Assembly: GCA_937894585.1 (NCBI GenBank)
Contig: CALBGO010000066.1
Location: 1-17,248, forward strand
DNA: 17,248 bases
Origin: an uncultured Eubacterium sp.
GTDB lineage: Bacteria > Bacillota > Clostridia > Peptostreptococcales > Anaerovoracaceae
Direction: 5' to 3'
Position numbers and translations under genes: made by a program. Within the stretch, counting starts at the first letter, position 1. Every line of letters begins with the position of its first letter. The notes under the pieces are model-generated. The model ran no database searches, was not told where the DNA came from, and saw only the letters and a program-made list of their open reading frames with translations. Below are positions 5,724 to 13,631 of the stretch, piece after piece.

Positions 5724-7766
5724 CTACATTTCAAGCCATTTTTCATAGGCGTCATCCAGAGTTTTGCGCAGCTCCTCATTTTTCTCAGAAAGCTCTGTCA
5801 GGTACTGATGATTTGTCAAGTTTTCTTCTCTGCACATCTCCGCTTCGTTTGCGGTAATTGCATTCTCACACTCCTCAATCAGCTTCTCCAGCCGTTCCTT
5901 TTCTCTTGCCGCTCTGCGCTCCTCTGCTTCCTGCTTTTTCTTCAGTGCCCGCTCTTCAGCAGAAGATAAAGGCCTGCGGTTTTCTGTATGCGGCGCGGAT
6001 GAAGCCGAACCATCCGAAACTGCGCTCATGACCTGCGAAGCTGCTCCGCCTGCGTTCGCCGCATCTGTACCGTCTGCATTTTTCCGGGCCGTCCCCTGCG
6101 ATACGCCGGAAGCCGCCATTTCCTTCAGATACCTGCGGCCGCTTTCCACCGCCGCTTTCTTTTCCACATAGTAATCATATGTTCCCAGATATTCGGTCAG
6201 ACCGTCCTTTTCAAGCTCTAAAATTCTGGTCGGAATCTTGTTCAGAAAATATCGGTCGTGAGACACCACGATAACCGTTCCGGGATATTCCATCAGCGCA
6301 TCTTCGAATACCTCTTTGGAAGCAATATCCAGATGATTGGTCGGTTCGTCCAAAATCAGCACATTTGCGCCGCTCATCATCAGCTTCAGAAGAGCCAGTC
6401 TCGCCTTTTCACCGCCGGAGAGAGAACCCACCTGCAAAAATACCTGATCGTTTTTGAAAAGAAATCTGCCTAAAATCGAACGGATTTCCGCATCTTTATA
6501 CAGTCTGTAGGAATTGTGTACTTCGTCCATAACCGTGGCGCTGTCATTGAGCAGCAGCTGCCCCTGATCGTAGTAACCGAATTTCACATTATGTCCGATT
6601 TTCAGATACCCTTCTGTCGGCGAAAGCTCATCCATAAGAATTCGAAGCAGTGTGGTTTTGCCTACCCCGTTGGGACCGACAAGACAGATTCTCTCTCCCC
6701 GTTTGATATCAAAATTCACATGGGAAAACAGGTCCTTTTTTCCTGCGCCGAATCCGAAGGATTTCGCCAGATTTTCTGCGTAAAGCACATCGTTTCCGCT
6801 CTGGTATTCCTGACGAAAACGGATTTTCATTTTTCCCGGCTCGTTCTCCGGTCTTTCTATCCGTTCTATATGGGAAAGCCTCTTCTCTCTGGAAGCGGCT
6901 CTTTTTGCCAGTTTCTCGGTTCCCCGCTCCTTAAAGCGGCGAATCATATCTTCCTGTCTTCGAATCTCTGTCTGCTGCTTATTGTAAGCCCGCATTTCAG
7001 CTTCACGAAGAGCCCTTTTTTTCTCGGCAAAAGCACTGTAATTGCCCTCATAGCACTTCAGCTTATGATGCTCCACCTCAAAAATCCTGTTGGTCATCTG
7101 ATCCAGAAAATATCGGTCGTGGGATACCATTACAACAGTGCCCTTATATCCCTTCAGATACTGTTCCAGCCATCTCAAAGTACCGATATCCAGGTGATTG
7201 GTCGGTTCGTCCAAAAACAAGATATCCGGTTTTTCCAAAAGGAGACATGCCAAAGCAAGACGGGTTCGCTCGCCGCCGCTCAGGGTGCTTATTTTCTTGT
7301 CGTAATACTCTTCACCAAATGCCATACTGTTCAAAATACCGGTCATTTCGCTTTTATAGGAATATCCGCCTTCACTGGCAAAGGTGTCCTGAAGCCTTGC
7401 GTACTTATCCATAACGCAGCCCGCCTGTGCTCCCATTTCACTGATTTTCACAGAAAGGTCCGCAAGTTCCTTCTCCATGTCTTTAATCGGCTCAAAAATT
7501 TTCTCCACTTCTTCTATAACTGTGGCTTCCGAGTCAAAATGATTCTTCTGCTTCAGATATCCGATGGTCGCATCCTGCGATACAAAGAACTGACCGCTGT
7601 CCGCAGTAAGCTCACCCGACAGGATATTCAGAAGGGTCGTTTTTCCCGCGCCGTTGGCTCCGACAATACCGATTCGGTCTCCTCGGTTTACATGAAATGA
7701 AATATTGTCCAGTATTGTATCTACGCCGTAAGTTTTTGTTATATCTTTTGCTGATAGAATAATCAT
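5724..7766 (-). CDS. ABC-F family ATPase (ribosome-associated, YdiF/Uup-like)
   Basis: A soluble protein with two ABC domains in tandem and no membrane segments. First domain: Walker A GANGAGKT (36-43), signature LSGGE (162-166), Walker B ILFLDEPTNHLD (182-193). Second domain: Walker A GPNGVGKT (364-371), LSGGE (449-453), ILDEPTNHLD (471-480). Between them a basic helical linker (about 245-310), the part that reaches the peptidyl-tRNA in ABC-F proteins. A low-complexity Ala/Gly/Ser stretch (about 555-595) leads to a charged coiled coil (600-680), as in ABC-F proteins with a C-terminal domain. Likely a translation factor acting on the ribosome; antibiotic protection cannot be told from sequence alone. 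ATG at 7766 with GGAG upstream; last gene of the tsa operon. Confidence 0.93.
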   Translation of the reverse strand: MIILSAKDITKTYGVDTILDNISFHVNRGDRIGIVGANGAGKTTLLNILSGELTADSGQFFVSQDATIGYLKQKNHFDSEATVIEEVEKIFEPIKDMEKELADLSVKISEMGAQAGCVMDKYARLQDTFASEGGYSYKSEMTGILNSMAFGEEYYDKKISTLSGGERTRLALACLLLEKPDILFLDEPTNHLDIGTLRWLEQYLKGYKGTVVMVSHDRYFLDQMTNRIFEVEHHKLKCYEGNYSAFAEKKRALREAEMRAYNKQQTEIRRQEDMIRRFKERGTEKLAKRAASREKRLSHIERIERPENEPGKMKIRFRQEYQSGNDVLYAENLAKSFGFGAGKKDLFSHVNFDIKRGERICLVGPNGVGKTTLLRILMDELSPTEGYLKIGHNVKFGYYDQGQLLLNDSATVMDEVHNSYRLYKDAEIRSILGRFLFKNDQVFLQVGSLSGGEKARLALLKLMMSGANVLILDEPTNHLDIASKEVFEDALMEYPGTVIVVSHDRYFLNKIPTRILELEKDGLTEYLGTYDYYVEKKAAVESGRRYLKEMAASGVSQGTARKNADGTDAANAGGAASQVMSAVSDGSASSAPHTENRRPLSSAEERALKKKQEAEERRAAREKERLEKLIEECENAITANEAEMCREENLTNHQYLTELSEKNEELRKTLDDAYEKWLEM

Positions 7767-7799
7767 AATCTGTCACTCCAAATTTCCCGGAATATTTTT

Positions 7800-7834
7800 G
7801 CGGCAGCTTCGCGAGCTTCTCACTTGCGTGCCGC
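7800..7834. repeat. GC-rich inverted repeat between tsaD and the ABC-F gene
   Basis: GCGGCA (7800-7805) and TGCCGC (7829-7834) can pair around a 23-base loop. In the direction of transcription (minus) it is followed by AAAAATATT and no T-run, so a terminator is unlikely; it may be an RNA-processing or attenuation structure within the operon. Confidence 0.3.
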
Positions 7835-7835
7835 T

Positions 7836-8852
7836 TTATATCGCCAAGTTCGGAAAAGCGTCCATATACAGATCGTCCGCTCCCTCTTTTTTATATTTAT
7901 AATATGCGCTGCAGGCAATCATTGCTGCATTATCTGTGCAGAGCACCGGCTGCGGCACATAAAGTGTTACATTTTCTTTTTTGCATGCCGCAGAAAGCTG
8001 CTCTCTCAAATTGGAATTTGCAGCTACGCCGCCGGCAAGCACCAGCTTATCCTGTTTCCTGCTTCTGACTGCCTCCATGGTCTTAGTCACGATGACTTCC
8101 ACCACTGCCGCCTGAAAACTTGCCGCCACATCGGCTGCGTTTATTTCCCGCCCCGCCTGGCGCTCTGTATTCAAATAATTAAGCACTGCTGTTTTCAGTC
8201 CGCTGAAACTGAAATCAAGACTGCCCTTTTCTAAAAGCACCCGCTTAAAATGAATTGCTTCCGGATTTCCCTCCTTTGCAATACGGTCAATCTTAGGACC
8301 GCCCGGATACCCAAGACCTATTACTCTGGCAACCTTGTCATAGGCTTCTCCCACCGCGTCATCTCTGGTTCCGCCCAAAATTTCGCACCGGTTATAGTCT
8401 GTCATCTCCACAATATTGGTATGTCCGCCGGAAACAATCAGACACATAAAAGGCGGTTCAAGCTCCGGATAAGCGATGAAGTTTGCGCTGATATGACCGT
8501 GCATATGGTTCACACTGACAATAGGAATGTCTGCCGCAAAAGCAATCGCCTTTGCAGACGCCACACCCATAAGCAGCGCGCCGATAAGTCCCGGTCCGTT
8601 GGTTACACCGATTAAATCAATATCTGAAAGGCTGACCTGCGCCTCAGAAAGCGCCCGATCAATTACGCTGTTCATATTTTCCAGATGATGACGGGAGGCA
8701 ATTTCCGGCACAACACCGCCAAATGCCGTATGAATCTCAATCTGAGATGAAATCACATTGCTGAAAGGATACCTGCCGTCCGCCAGTACCGCCACCGCAG
8801 TCTCATCGCAGCTGGATTCAATTCCCAATGTCAAAAATTTTCCGTCTTTCAT
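7836..8852 (-). CDS. tsaD: tRNA N6-adenosine threonylcarbamoyltransferase TsaD
   Basis: Transfers the threonylcarbamoyl group from threonylcarbamoyl-AMP to A37 of ANN-decoding tRNAs, working with TsaB and TsaE. The frame is open from a GTG at 8909, but I choose the ATG at 8852: it gives 338 residues, starts just before the family's LGIESSCDETAVA (9-21), and has GAGGA 6 bases upstream. Metal-binding HMHGH is at 116-120 (H116, H120), with NGPGLIGALLMG (85-96) and the SGGHT nucleotide-site motif further on. In the window tsaE, tsaB, rimI and tsaD lie on the same strand in that order, although 62-aa and noncoding gaps interrupt the series. Confidence 0.96.
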   Translation of the reverse strand: MKDGKFLTLGIESSCDETAVAVLADGRYPFSNVISSQIEIHTAFGGVVPEIASRHHLENMNSVIDRALSEAQVSLSDIDLIGVTNGPGLIGALLMGVASAKAIAFAADIPIVSVNHMHGHISANFIAYPELEPPFMCLIVSGGHTNIVEMTDYNRCEILGGTRDDAVGEAYDKVARVIGLGYPGGPKIDRIAKEGNPEAIHFKRVLLEKGSLDFSFSGLKTAVLNYLNTERQAGREINAADVAASFQAAVVEVIVTKTMEAVRSRKQDKLVLAGGVAANSNLREQLSAACKKENVTLYVPQPVLCTDNAAMIACSAYYKYKKEGADDLYMDAFPNLAI

Positions 8853-9001
8853 AGTTTCCTCGCTTCCGTCAAAGGATTTCTTCCGCGGGAAATGCCGCCT
8901 TGCTCGCACCGCATTCTGTCCGCCGGCACCGGCATTTTAGCTTATCGTCTTAAGCCTCGCCGTCTTCCTTTGCTTGCGGCATCTTTTTCCCAAACCTTTC
9001 G

Positions 9002-9190
9002 CTATTTTATCATACAGCGGTCTTCACTGCCCAAGTGCCTGCAGTTTTCGCAGGACTGATAGTCCGCCATAGAAAAAGCGTCAAAATCATATCTTCTCTC
9101 AAAACGGCTGCACGGAGAACTTACCTCCATCAGACCGCCATATCTTTCAATATCATCGTAAGGCGCTTTATGATACAGCTTATACTCCAT
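9002..9190 (-). CDS. Small Cys-containing hypothetical protein (62 aa)
   Basis: Not recognised. The 62-residue product has C27 and then C47-x2-C50-x8-C59 in its last third, which could bind zinc or an iron-sulfur cluster; the N-terminal half is rich in Tyr, Asp and Arg. I accept it as real because the ATG is preceded by an excellent AAAGGAGGA ribosome site at good spacing and it lies in line with rimI and tsaD on the same strand. No signal peptide or membrane segment. A role in tRNA modification is only suggested by location. Confidence 0.7.
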   Translation of the reverse strand: MEYKLYHKAPYDDIERYGGLMEVSSPCSRFERRYDFDAFSMADYQSCENCRHLGSEDRCMIK

Positions 9191-9315
9191 ATACTGTTCC
9201 TCCTTTGTTTAAGAACTGCCGGAAAATTCCTGTCCGCAGAACATTCTTTGTTTCTGCTATATTCCCCGAAAGTTCTCCGTAATATGTATATGGAGCACAG
9301 ACTTTGCGCCTCTCT

Positions 9316-9343
9316 GTCCGCCTTGCTGCAACTCCGGGCGGAC
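9316..9343. repeat. Inverted repeat in the rimI / 62-aa gene gap
   Basis: GTCCGCC (9316-9322) and GGCGGAC (9337-9343) form a perfect 7-bp GC-rich stem with a 14-base loop inside the 190-base gap between the rimI stop and the 62-aa gene. No T-run follows on either strand, so it is not a classic terminator. Confidence 0.4.
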
Positions 9344-9380
9344 TGTATGCTGTGGTATACTCTTACCGGCTTTTATCCGC

Positions 9381-9824
9381 TTATCCGCGCCACATAATCA
9401 GCGCGTCCTCGCCGTTATCTTCATAATAACCTTTTCGAACCCCTGCCGTTTCAAAGCCGAACTTTTCATAAAGCCCGATCGCAGCTTCATTTCCTGTCCG
9501 CACCTCTAAAGTATGCCTTACAATCCCTTCTTCTGCCGTAATTTCCAGCATGGTTTTCAAAAGTGCCGAACCAATCTGCATTCTCCGATAATCCGGAGAA
9601 ACCGCCACATTGGTAATATGTCCCTCATCGACAATCTTCCAGACTCCGATATATCCGACCACCCTGCCGGAAAGCTCCGCAACAAAATAGGCGGCAAGGT
9701 GATTTTCGCTGAGATCGTAAAGAATCGACTCTCTGCTCCACGGAACAGAAAAACATCTCTGCTCCAGAATTTCCATATCATCAACATCCGACGGAACGCC
9801 TGACCGTATTATCAGTTCTGCCAT
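9381..9824 (-). CDS. rimI: Ribosomal-protein-alanine N-acetyltransferase RimI-like (GNAT)
   Basis: GNAT-fold acetyltransferase; RimI acetylates the N-terminal Ala of ribosomal protein S18 in E. coli. The ATG at 9824 (147 residues, AAAGGAG just upstream) is preferred over the longer TTG-started frame from 9905, whose extra 27 residues have no family character. Features: PWSRESILYDL (29-39), the central strand ITNVAVSPDYR (70-80), and C-terminal NEAAIGLYEKFGFETAGVRKGYY (112-134), all typical of RimI. The acetyl-CoA loop reads RRMQIGSALL, so the first glycine of the usual RxxGxG/A pattern is Gln83. Its place next to tsaB is a common arrangement in Firmicutes. Confidence 0.92.
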   Translation of the reverse strand: MAELIIRSGVPSDVDDMEILEQRCFSVPWSRESILYDLSENHLAAYFVAELSGRVVGYIGVWKIVDEGHITNVAVSPDYRRMQIGSALLKTMLEITAEEGIVRHTLEVRTGNEAAIGLYEKFGFETAGVRKGYYEDNGEDALIMWRG

Positions 9825-9845
9825 AAAAATCTCCTTTATCGATGG

Positions 9846-9880
9846 AAAAATTCCCGCACTGCAGTTCACATAACGGGAAT
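9846..9880 (-). terminator. Weak terminator-like hairpin in front of rimI
   Basis: On the minus strand ATTCCCG (9880-9874) pairs with CGGGAAT (9856-9850) across 17 bases that contain a further small palindrome ACTGCAGT, and four T follow. It lies about 20 bases before the rimI ribosome site, in the 203-base gap after tsaB that otherwise shows no gene. It could trim transcription into the distal half of the operon. Confidence 0.35.
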
Positions 9881-10027
9881 GCAAAAGTTCTGCAAGCGGC
9901 GTCAATCTTCTGCGGTCCCGCAGCTTTCTGCGAAATTATTGCCGGCTCCCGAAACTTAAATGCCGTCATTTTGCCGCGAAGATTTATCTGAACAGAATCC
10001 GGGGAGCTGCCTTTGCAGACATTAAAT

Positions 10028-10825
10028 TTATCTGGACATAAAGCGGGCCATTTTCGCCGCCCGTTCCTTTTCCAGACTTCCGTCCGCCAGCTTCTGCTCC
10101 GCTTCTGTTGCCCGCATATAGTCGGGCAGCAGATTTTCAGCCGCGGAAACTTCTCCCGCCAAATACTTTTCAAGCGCCCGGAGAGCTGTCATATCGGCAG
10201 TCTGATAACGCTCTTCTTTTTCGGCAAACAGAATCCGCGCCACATCATATTTTTCTCTCACCTCCTCGGCAAACTGCCGCAGCTGCTTCTCATAAGCGTC
10301 GATGCCGTCTCCGTAAAACTTCACGGTTACCGTCTCCGGCATACCGCAAGGCAGATTATCCTGCTTTTCGGACAGCCATTCGTCCAGTGTTTCCAGACAG
10401 TCTGTCAGCATATACGGCCCGCTTTTCAGAATATCGTCTCCGTACTCATCATAAATGCCGGCATATACCTGTCCTCTGCGAGCGTTAAAAATCGGTACGA
10501 TCACAGAAGTTCCCCCGCACTTTGTTTTAAAGGAATCCAGTGTCGGTACAGAAATCGCGGGCAGATGCAGCGCCTGCGCAACAGCTCTTGCCGAAGCAAC
10601 TCCGATTCGAATACCCGTAAAAGATCCCGGACCCACAGAAGCGGCAACAGCTGTCAGGTCTTTTTTACTGACAGAAAGCTCTTTCAATATATCTTCCGCC
10701 ATAGGCATCAGATCTTTCAGATGGTTCATTTCTTCGGAAGAAACCCGAAGACAAATATTCCGATTTTCATCTGTTACTGCAACCGACCCTTTGGGGCCTG
10801 TCGTCTCAATTGCTAAAATGTACAT
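10028..10825 (-). CDS. tsaB: tRNA threonylcarbamoyladenosine biosynthesis protein TsaB
   Basis: Inactive paralog of TsaD that scaffolds the TsaB-TsaD-TsaE complex for t6A37 synthesis. I choose the ATG at 10825 (265 residues), which starts directly with the family's YILAIETTGPKGSVAV; a GTG-started frame from 10873 would add 16 basic residues without family character. The SVGPGSFTGIRIGVASA segment (about 64-80) is the diagnostic TsaB motif. The protein is somewhat longer than the usual 220-240 residues, mostly in the C-terminal half. The start overlaps the end of tsaE by 13 bases; the ribosome site AGGAG is about 13 bases away, rather far, in line with coupling to tsaE translation. Confidence 0.94.
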   Translation of the reverse strand: MYILAIETTGPKGSVAVTDENRNICLRVSSEEMNHLKDLMPMAEDILKELSVSKKDLTAVAASVGPGSFTGIRIGVASARAVAQALHLPAISVPTLDSFKTKCGGTSVIVPIFNARRGQVYAGIYDEYGDDILKSGPYMLTDCLETLDEWLSEKQDNLPCGMPETVTVKFYGDGIDAYEKQLRQFAEEVREKYDVARILFAEKEERYQTADMTALRALEKYLAGEVSAAENLLPDYMRATEAEQKLADGSLEKERAAKMARFMSR

Positions 10826-11232
10826 CGATAGATTCGTTCTCCTTCTTTTTCCCCGTACTCGATAAAAATGCACATGGTTTCGTCAGGCAGAATTTCTGCC
10901 ACCTGATCTGCCCATTCCACAATGCAGACTCCGTTTCCGTAGAAATATTCTTCGGCGCCGATCTGAAAAAGCTCTGCGGCGCTTTCCAGCCGGTACACAT
11001 CAAAATGATACAGGGGCAGTCTGCCGGAATAGTATTCCCGTACAATCGTAAAAGTAGGGCTTGTGAGCATTTCCGTAATGCCAAGCCCTTCCGCAATATA
11101 TTTGGTCAGTGTAGTTTTTCCGGTTCCCAGGTTTCCGATTAAAGCCAAAACCGCGCCCGGCGCAAGACTTTCGGCAAGCTCATAGCCGAAAGCCTTTGTA
11201 TCTTCTTCGTTTCTGATGATTACTTCTCTCAT
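10813..11232 (-). CDS. tsaE: tRNA threonylcarbamoyladenosine biosynthesis ATPase TsaE
   Basis: Small ATPase that drives the t6A cycle with TsaB and TsaD. The 139-residue length is typical. Walker A GNLGTGKT is at 33-40, followed by the family signature TSPTFTIVREY and the LYHFDVYRL segment, then GVCIVEWAD near residue 110, whose Glu-Trp-Ala-Asp is highly conserved in TsaE. The ATG at 11232 has AGGTG upstream. It lies 18 bases behind ribU and overlaps tsaB by 13 bases. Confidence 0.97.
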   Translation of the reverse strand: MREVIIRNEEDTKAFGYELAESLAPGAVLALIGNLGTGKTTLTKYIAEGLGITEMLTSPTFTIVREYYSGRLPLYHFDVYRLESAAELFQIGAEEYFYGNGVCIVEWADQVAEILPDETMCIFIEYGEKEGERIYRCTF

Positions 11233-11250
11233 AATTCACCTGCCGCGCCT

Positions 11251-11781
11251 TTACACTTTATGTAAAAATCCGGAAATCCGCTTATATACAAAAAATGTAA
11301 TCAGAGCGTTGATGCCGGCTTTGAGAATATTAAACGGAATAATCACCGTCGGAATCATGGCAAGAACAGCGTCTGTCGGCACCCCCATATAAAGAGGTGT
11401 AATAAAGTAGTTGAACACACACATGGCAATAACTGTTACAACAACTCCCGCAGTCAATGCCATAATTGCTTCTTTCTTGGTTTTCTTGTGTCTGTACATA
11501 AAGCCCGCCACGATGACGAAAAGTCCTGTGGCAATCATATGCATCAGAAAACCGTATACGCCCGCTCCTCCCAGAACAAATGCCTGAATCACACTGACAA
11601 TCAAAGTCACAAGGAGTCCCGCGCCGGGACCGAATGCAAAGGTCGTAATATAAATCGGCACATCCGCAGGGTCATATTCCAAAAACGGCGCCGGCGGAAA
11701 CGGAATTCGAATCAGAACCACCAGAACACAGGAAATTGCCACCATCATGGCTAATTTAGCAAGTCTTACAGTTTTATTCAT
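11251..11781 (-). CDS. ribU: ECF transporter S component, riboflavin type (RibU-like)
   Basis: Membrane substrate-binding subunit of an energy-coupling-factor transporter. The 176-residue protein has about six hydrophobic segments (roughly 10-25, 43-68, 76-95, 105-127, 140-158, 155-167). The N-terminal AMMVA (11-15) is the A-x-x-x-A motif that contacts EcfT. The stretch FPPAPFLEYDPADVPIY (28-44) followed by FGPGAGLLVTL is the RibU/FmnP pattern, so riboflavin is the likely substrate, though other vitamins cannot be excluded. The shared EcfA/EcfT module is not in the window. Its start overlaps the pepV stop by 8 bases, so no room exists for a separate FMN riboswitch. Confidence 0.82.
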   Translation of the reverse strand: MNKTVRLAKLAMMVAISCVLVVLIRIPFPPAPFLEYDPADVPIYITTFAFGPGAGLLVTLIVSVIQAFVLGGAGVYGFLMHMIATGLFVIVAGFMYRHKKTKKEAIMALTAGVVVTVIAMCVFNYFITPLYMGVPTDAVLAMIPTVIIPFNILKAGINALITFFVYKRISGFLHKV

Positions 11782-13225
11782 GCCCTTCCTCCAAAATTGT
11801 AAAATCAGGCTGTGTCATTTTATAGATAGCGTCCGCATAAATTCTTGTCATCTGCATCAGTCTTCTGATTTCAAGTCTTTCATCCTTCTGATGCATTCGA
11901 TCTTCGTCGCCCGGGAAAATACCGCCGAAAGCAACCACATTTTTTGCGGCTTTCGCATAAGTTGCTCCGCCGATTACCATCGGTTCACTTTCGGTATCGC
12001 CGCTGTGATGACGGTAAACTTCCACCAGCGTTTTGATCAGCGGACTGTCCGGAGCCATATAAATCGCAGGTTTTCCGCCCAGTTTAATAAGTCCCATATC
12101 AAAACTGTCAACAATCGGCATTACGCCTTCGTAAACTTTATCCTCACTGCAGGATACCGGATATCTGATATTGATTTTCAGAGTCACCGATTCCGTATCT
12201 CCGTGAATCACTCCCGCATTCAGTGTCAGTTTTCCGCTGACCTCGTCGGAAAAGCCGCAGCCCATTCTCTGGCCGTTCACATCGAAGCCGATATGCTTAT
12301 TATAGAAATCCAGAAACACATTGAAATCGTCTCCGGCAAAGTTCAGTTTTCCAAGGAATTCCATCATAATGGAAACAGCGGAAAGTCCCGCCTCCGGCGT
12401 TGCCCCGTGAGCAGACTTTCCCTCTGCCGTAATCTCAAGAGATCTGCCGACACCTTTTACTTTCAGCTTGTAACCGGTTTCTTCTCTGTAGTTTTTTGCC
12501 AGTTCCCGAATATCTGCGTAGACATCCGCATTATCACTGTTTACTACAGCTCTTGCCTTTTCCGCAACCATATTGGATGCTGCGCCGCCGGAAAGACTGC
12601 GAAGCGTAAGCCCGCCTCCCTGCACTTTGGAAAATTTCTTTGCCACTTCAAAAGTCATAGAGCCCTTTTCGCCGTTAATAGCGGGGAATTCTCCGTCCGG
12701 CGTAAATCCGTAATCCGGCATCGGCTCTTTATCAAAATAGTACCGCATACCGTCCCACTGCGTTTCTTCATCAAGTCCCAGAATCAGACGCACCTTTTTG
12801 GCCGGCGTATAACCGGCATCTTTCAAAGCTTTCATCGCAAAAAGCGCCGCTACCAGAGGGCCTTTGTCATCCTGCGTTCCTCTTCCGTAAATAAAACCGT
12901 CGGATACCGCGCCGCTGTATGCGTCAAAACTCCAGCCGTCCCCTTCGGGAACCACATCTAAGTGACCCAAGATTCCCACGGTTTCTTCACCGTGTCCGAA
13001 ATCCACATGGCCGCCGTAATTATCTACATTTTTCGTTTCAAATCCAAGCTCCTGCGCTTTTTTCAGAAAACACGCAAAAACCTCCTGTACGCCCGCTCCA
13101 AAAGGAAAAACTTCTCCTTCTTTGGATGCTACAGGATCTGTAACGATGCTTTTTATGGCAACAAGGTCCTGCAGCATTTCTATCTGCAGGTCCTTGTTCT
13201 TTTCTATATACTCCAGGTAGGTCAT
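11774..13225 (-). CDS. pepV: M20-family dipeptidase PepV
   Basis: Cytosolic zinc peptidase that releases N-terminal residues from dipeptides. The 483-residue protein carries the di-zinc site: GHLDVVPEGDGW (87-98; H88, D90), RGTQDDKGPL (115-124; bridging D120), LDEETQWDG (151-159; E153 catalytic, E154 ligand), and D177 in TPDGEFP, positions nearly the same as in lactobacillal PepV. The last histidine ligand is probably in the MHQKDERLEI stretch near the C-terminus. Start and stop couple tightly to neighbours: TAATG with the nifU-like gene and an 8-base overlap with ribU, so nifU-pepV-ribU form one translated series. Confidence 0.95.
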   Translation of the reverse strand: MTYLEYIEKNKDLQIEMLQDLVAIKSIVTDPVASKEGEVFPFGAGVQEVFACFLKKAQELGFETKNVDNYGGHVDFGHGEETVGILGHLDVVPEGDGWSFDAYSGAVSDGFIYGRGTQDDKGPLVAALFAMKALKDAGYTPAKKVRLILGLDEETQWDGMRYYFDKEPMPDYGFTPDGEFPAINGEKGSMTFEVAKKFSKVQGGGLTLRSLSGGAASNMVAEKARAVVNSDNADVYADIRELAKNYREETGYKLKVKGVGRSLEITAEGKSAHGATPEAGLSAVSIMMEFLGKLNFAGDDFNVFLDFYNKHIGFDVNGQRMGCGFSDEVSGKLTLNAGVIHGDTESVTLKINIRYPVSCSEDKVYEGVMPIVDSFDMGLIKLGGKPAIYMAPDSPLIKTLVEVYRHHSGDTESEPMVIGGATYAKAAKNVVAFGGIFPGDEDRMHQKDERLEIRRLMQMTRIYADAIYKMTQPDFTILEEGHE

Positions 13226-13449
13226 TAGTCGATTGCTTCTACCCCGGCAATTTCAGGATAGCTTTCCTTCAGAATCTTTTCCACGATGCCTTTCAGAGTC
13301 ATTCTGGCGCCCGGGCAGCCTGCACAGTGACCCTGAAGTCTTACTTTTACCACATTGTCTGCGGTCAGATCGACAAATTCGATATCTCCGCCGTCTCTTT
13401 GTAAAATCGGTCTGATTTTTTCTAAAGCTTCTCTGATTTTCTGTTCCAT
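13225..13449 (-). CDS. NifU C-terminal-domain Fe-S scaffold protein
   Basis: A 74-residue protein made of a single NifU-like (Nfu) domain, which holds and delivers iron-sulfur clusters. It starts IREALEKIRPILQRDGGDIEFVDL and has the cluster-binding CxxC in GHCAGCPGA (C42, C45), followed by the helix of the fold. The ATG at 13449 has AGGAG about 10 bases upstream. It is the first gene of the long minus-strand operon and shares one base with the pepV start (TAATG). Confidence 0.95.
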   Translation of the reverse strand: MEQKIREALEKIRPILQRDGGDIEFVDLTADNVVKVRLQGHCAGCPGARMTLKGIVEKILKESYPEIAGVEAID

Positions 13450-13546
13450 ATTATTTTTCTCCTTTATATGTTTTTTATATTTTATATATGGTTTGTATAT
13501 GTTCTATATATTTTTCATAGATAATTGAAACCATAATTGCAGGTTA

Positions 13547-13575
13547 ATTTAACCGCGCTGCGCTTAAGTTTCCAA
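13547..13575 (-). promoter_or_regulatory. Tentative promoter of the nifU-pepV-ribU-tsa operon, overlapped by a palindrome
   Basis: On the minus strand TTGGAA (13575-13570), 17-base spacer, TTAAAT (13552-13547): both boxes match the consensus at 4 of 6 positions. The 13-bp perfect palindrome GGTTAATTTAACC (13542-13554) covers the -10 box and could be an operator. Downstream to the nifU start lies an AT-rich leader (13450-13525) with repeated TATAT-type words. Confidence 0.35.
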
Positions 13576-13583
13576 CATGCAGG

Positions 13584-13623
13584 CTGCCGTCCGCAGTCTA
13601 TGGCCTGTGGTCTGCACGCAGAC
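13584..13623. repeat. Two small GC-rich hairpins after the solute-binding protein gene
   Basis: GTCTGC/GCAGAC (13610-13623, 2-base centre) and CTGC/GCAG (13584-13596) lie just after the stop of the solute-binding protein gene. There is no T-run, so termination by them would be weak at best. Confidence 0.35.
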
Positions 13624-13631
13624 AGCAAGTC

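Noticed and set aside
8853..8909. Longer TsaD starting with GTG at 8909
   Set aside because: The extra 19 basic residues have no family character and the ATG at 8852 has a proper ribosome site.
9781..10173. 130-codon minus-strand frame spanning the tsaB-rimI gap
   Set aside because: It overlaps the ends of both tsaB and rimI in another frame and has no recognisable protein character.
11782..11830. FMN riboswitch in front of ribU
   Set aside because: ribU overlaps the pepV coding region, leaving no room for the conserved RFN structure.
13542..13554. Rex-binding site at GGTTAATTTAACC
   Set aside because: Rex boxes have TTGTTAA/TTAACAA-type arms separated by about four bases; here the TTAA halves are one base apart.
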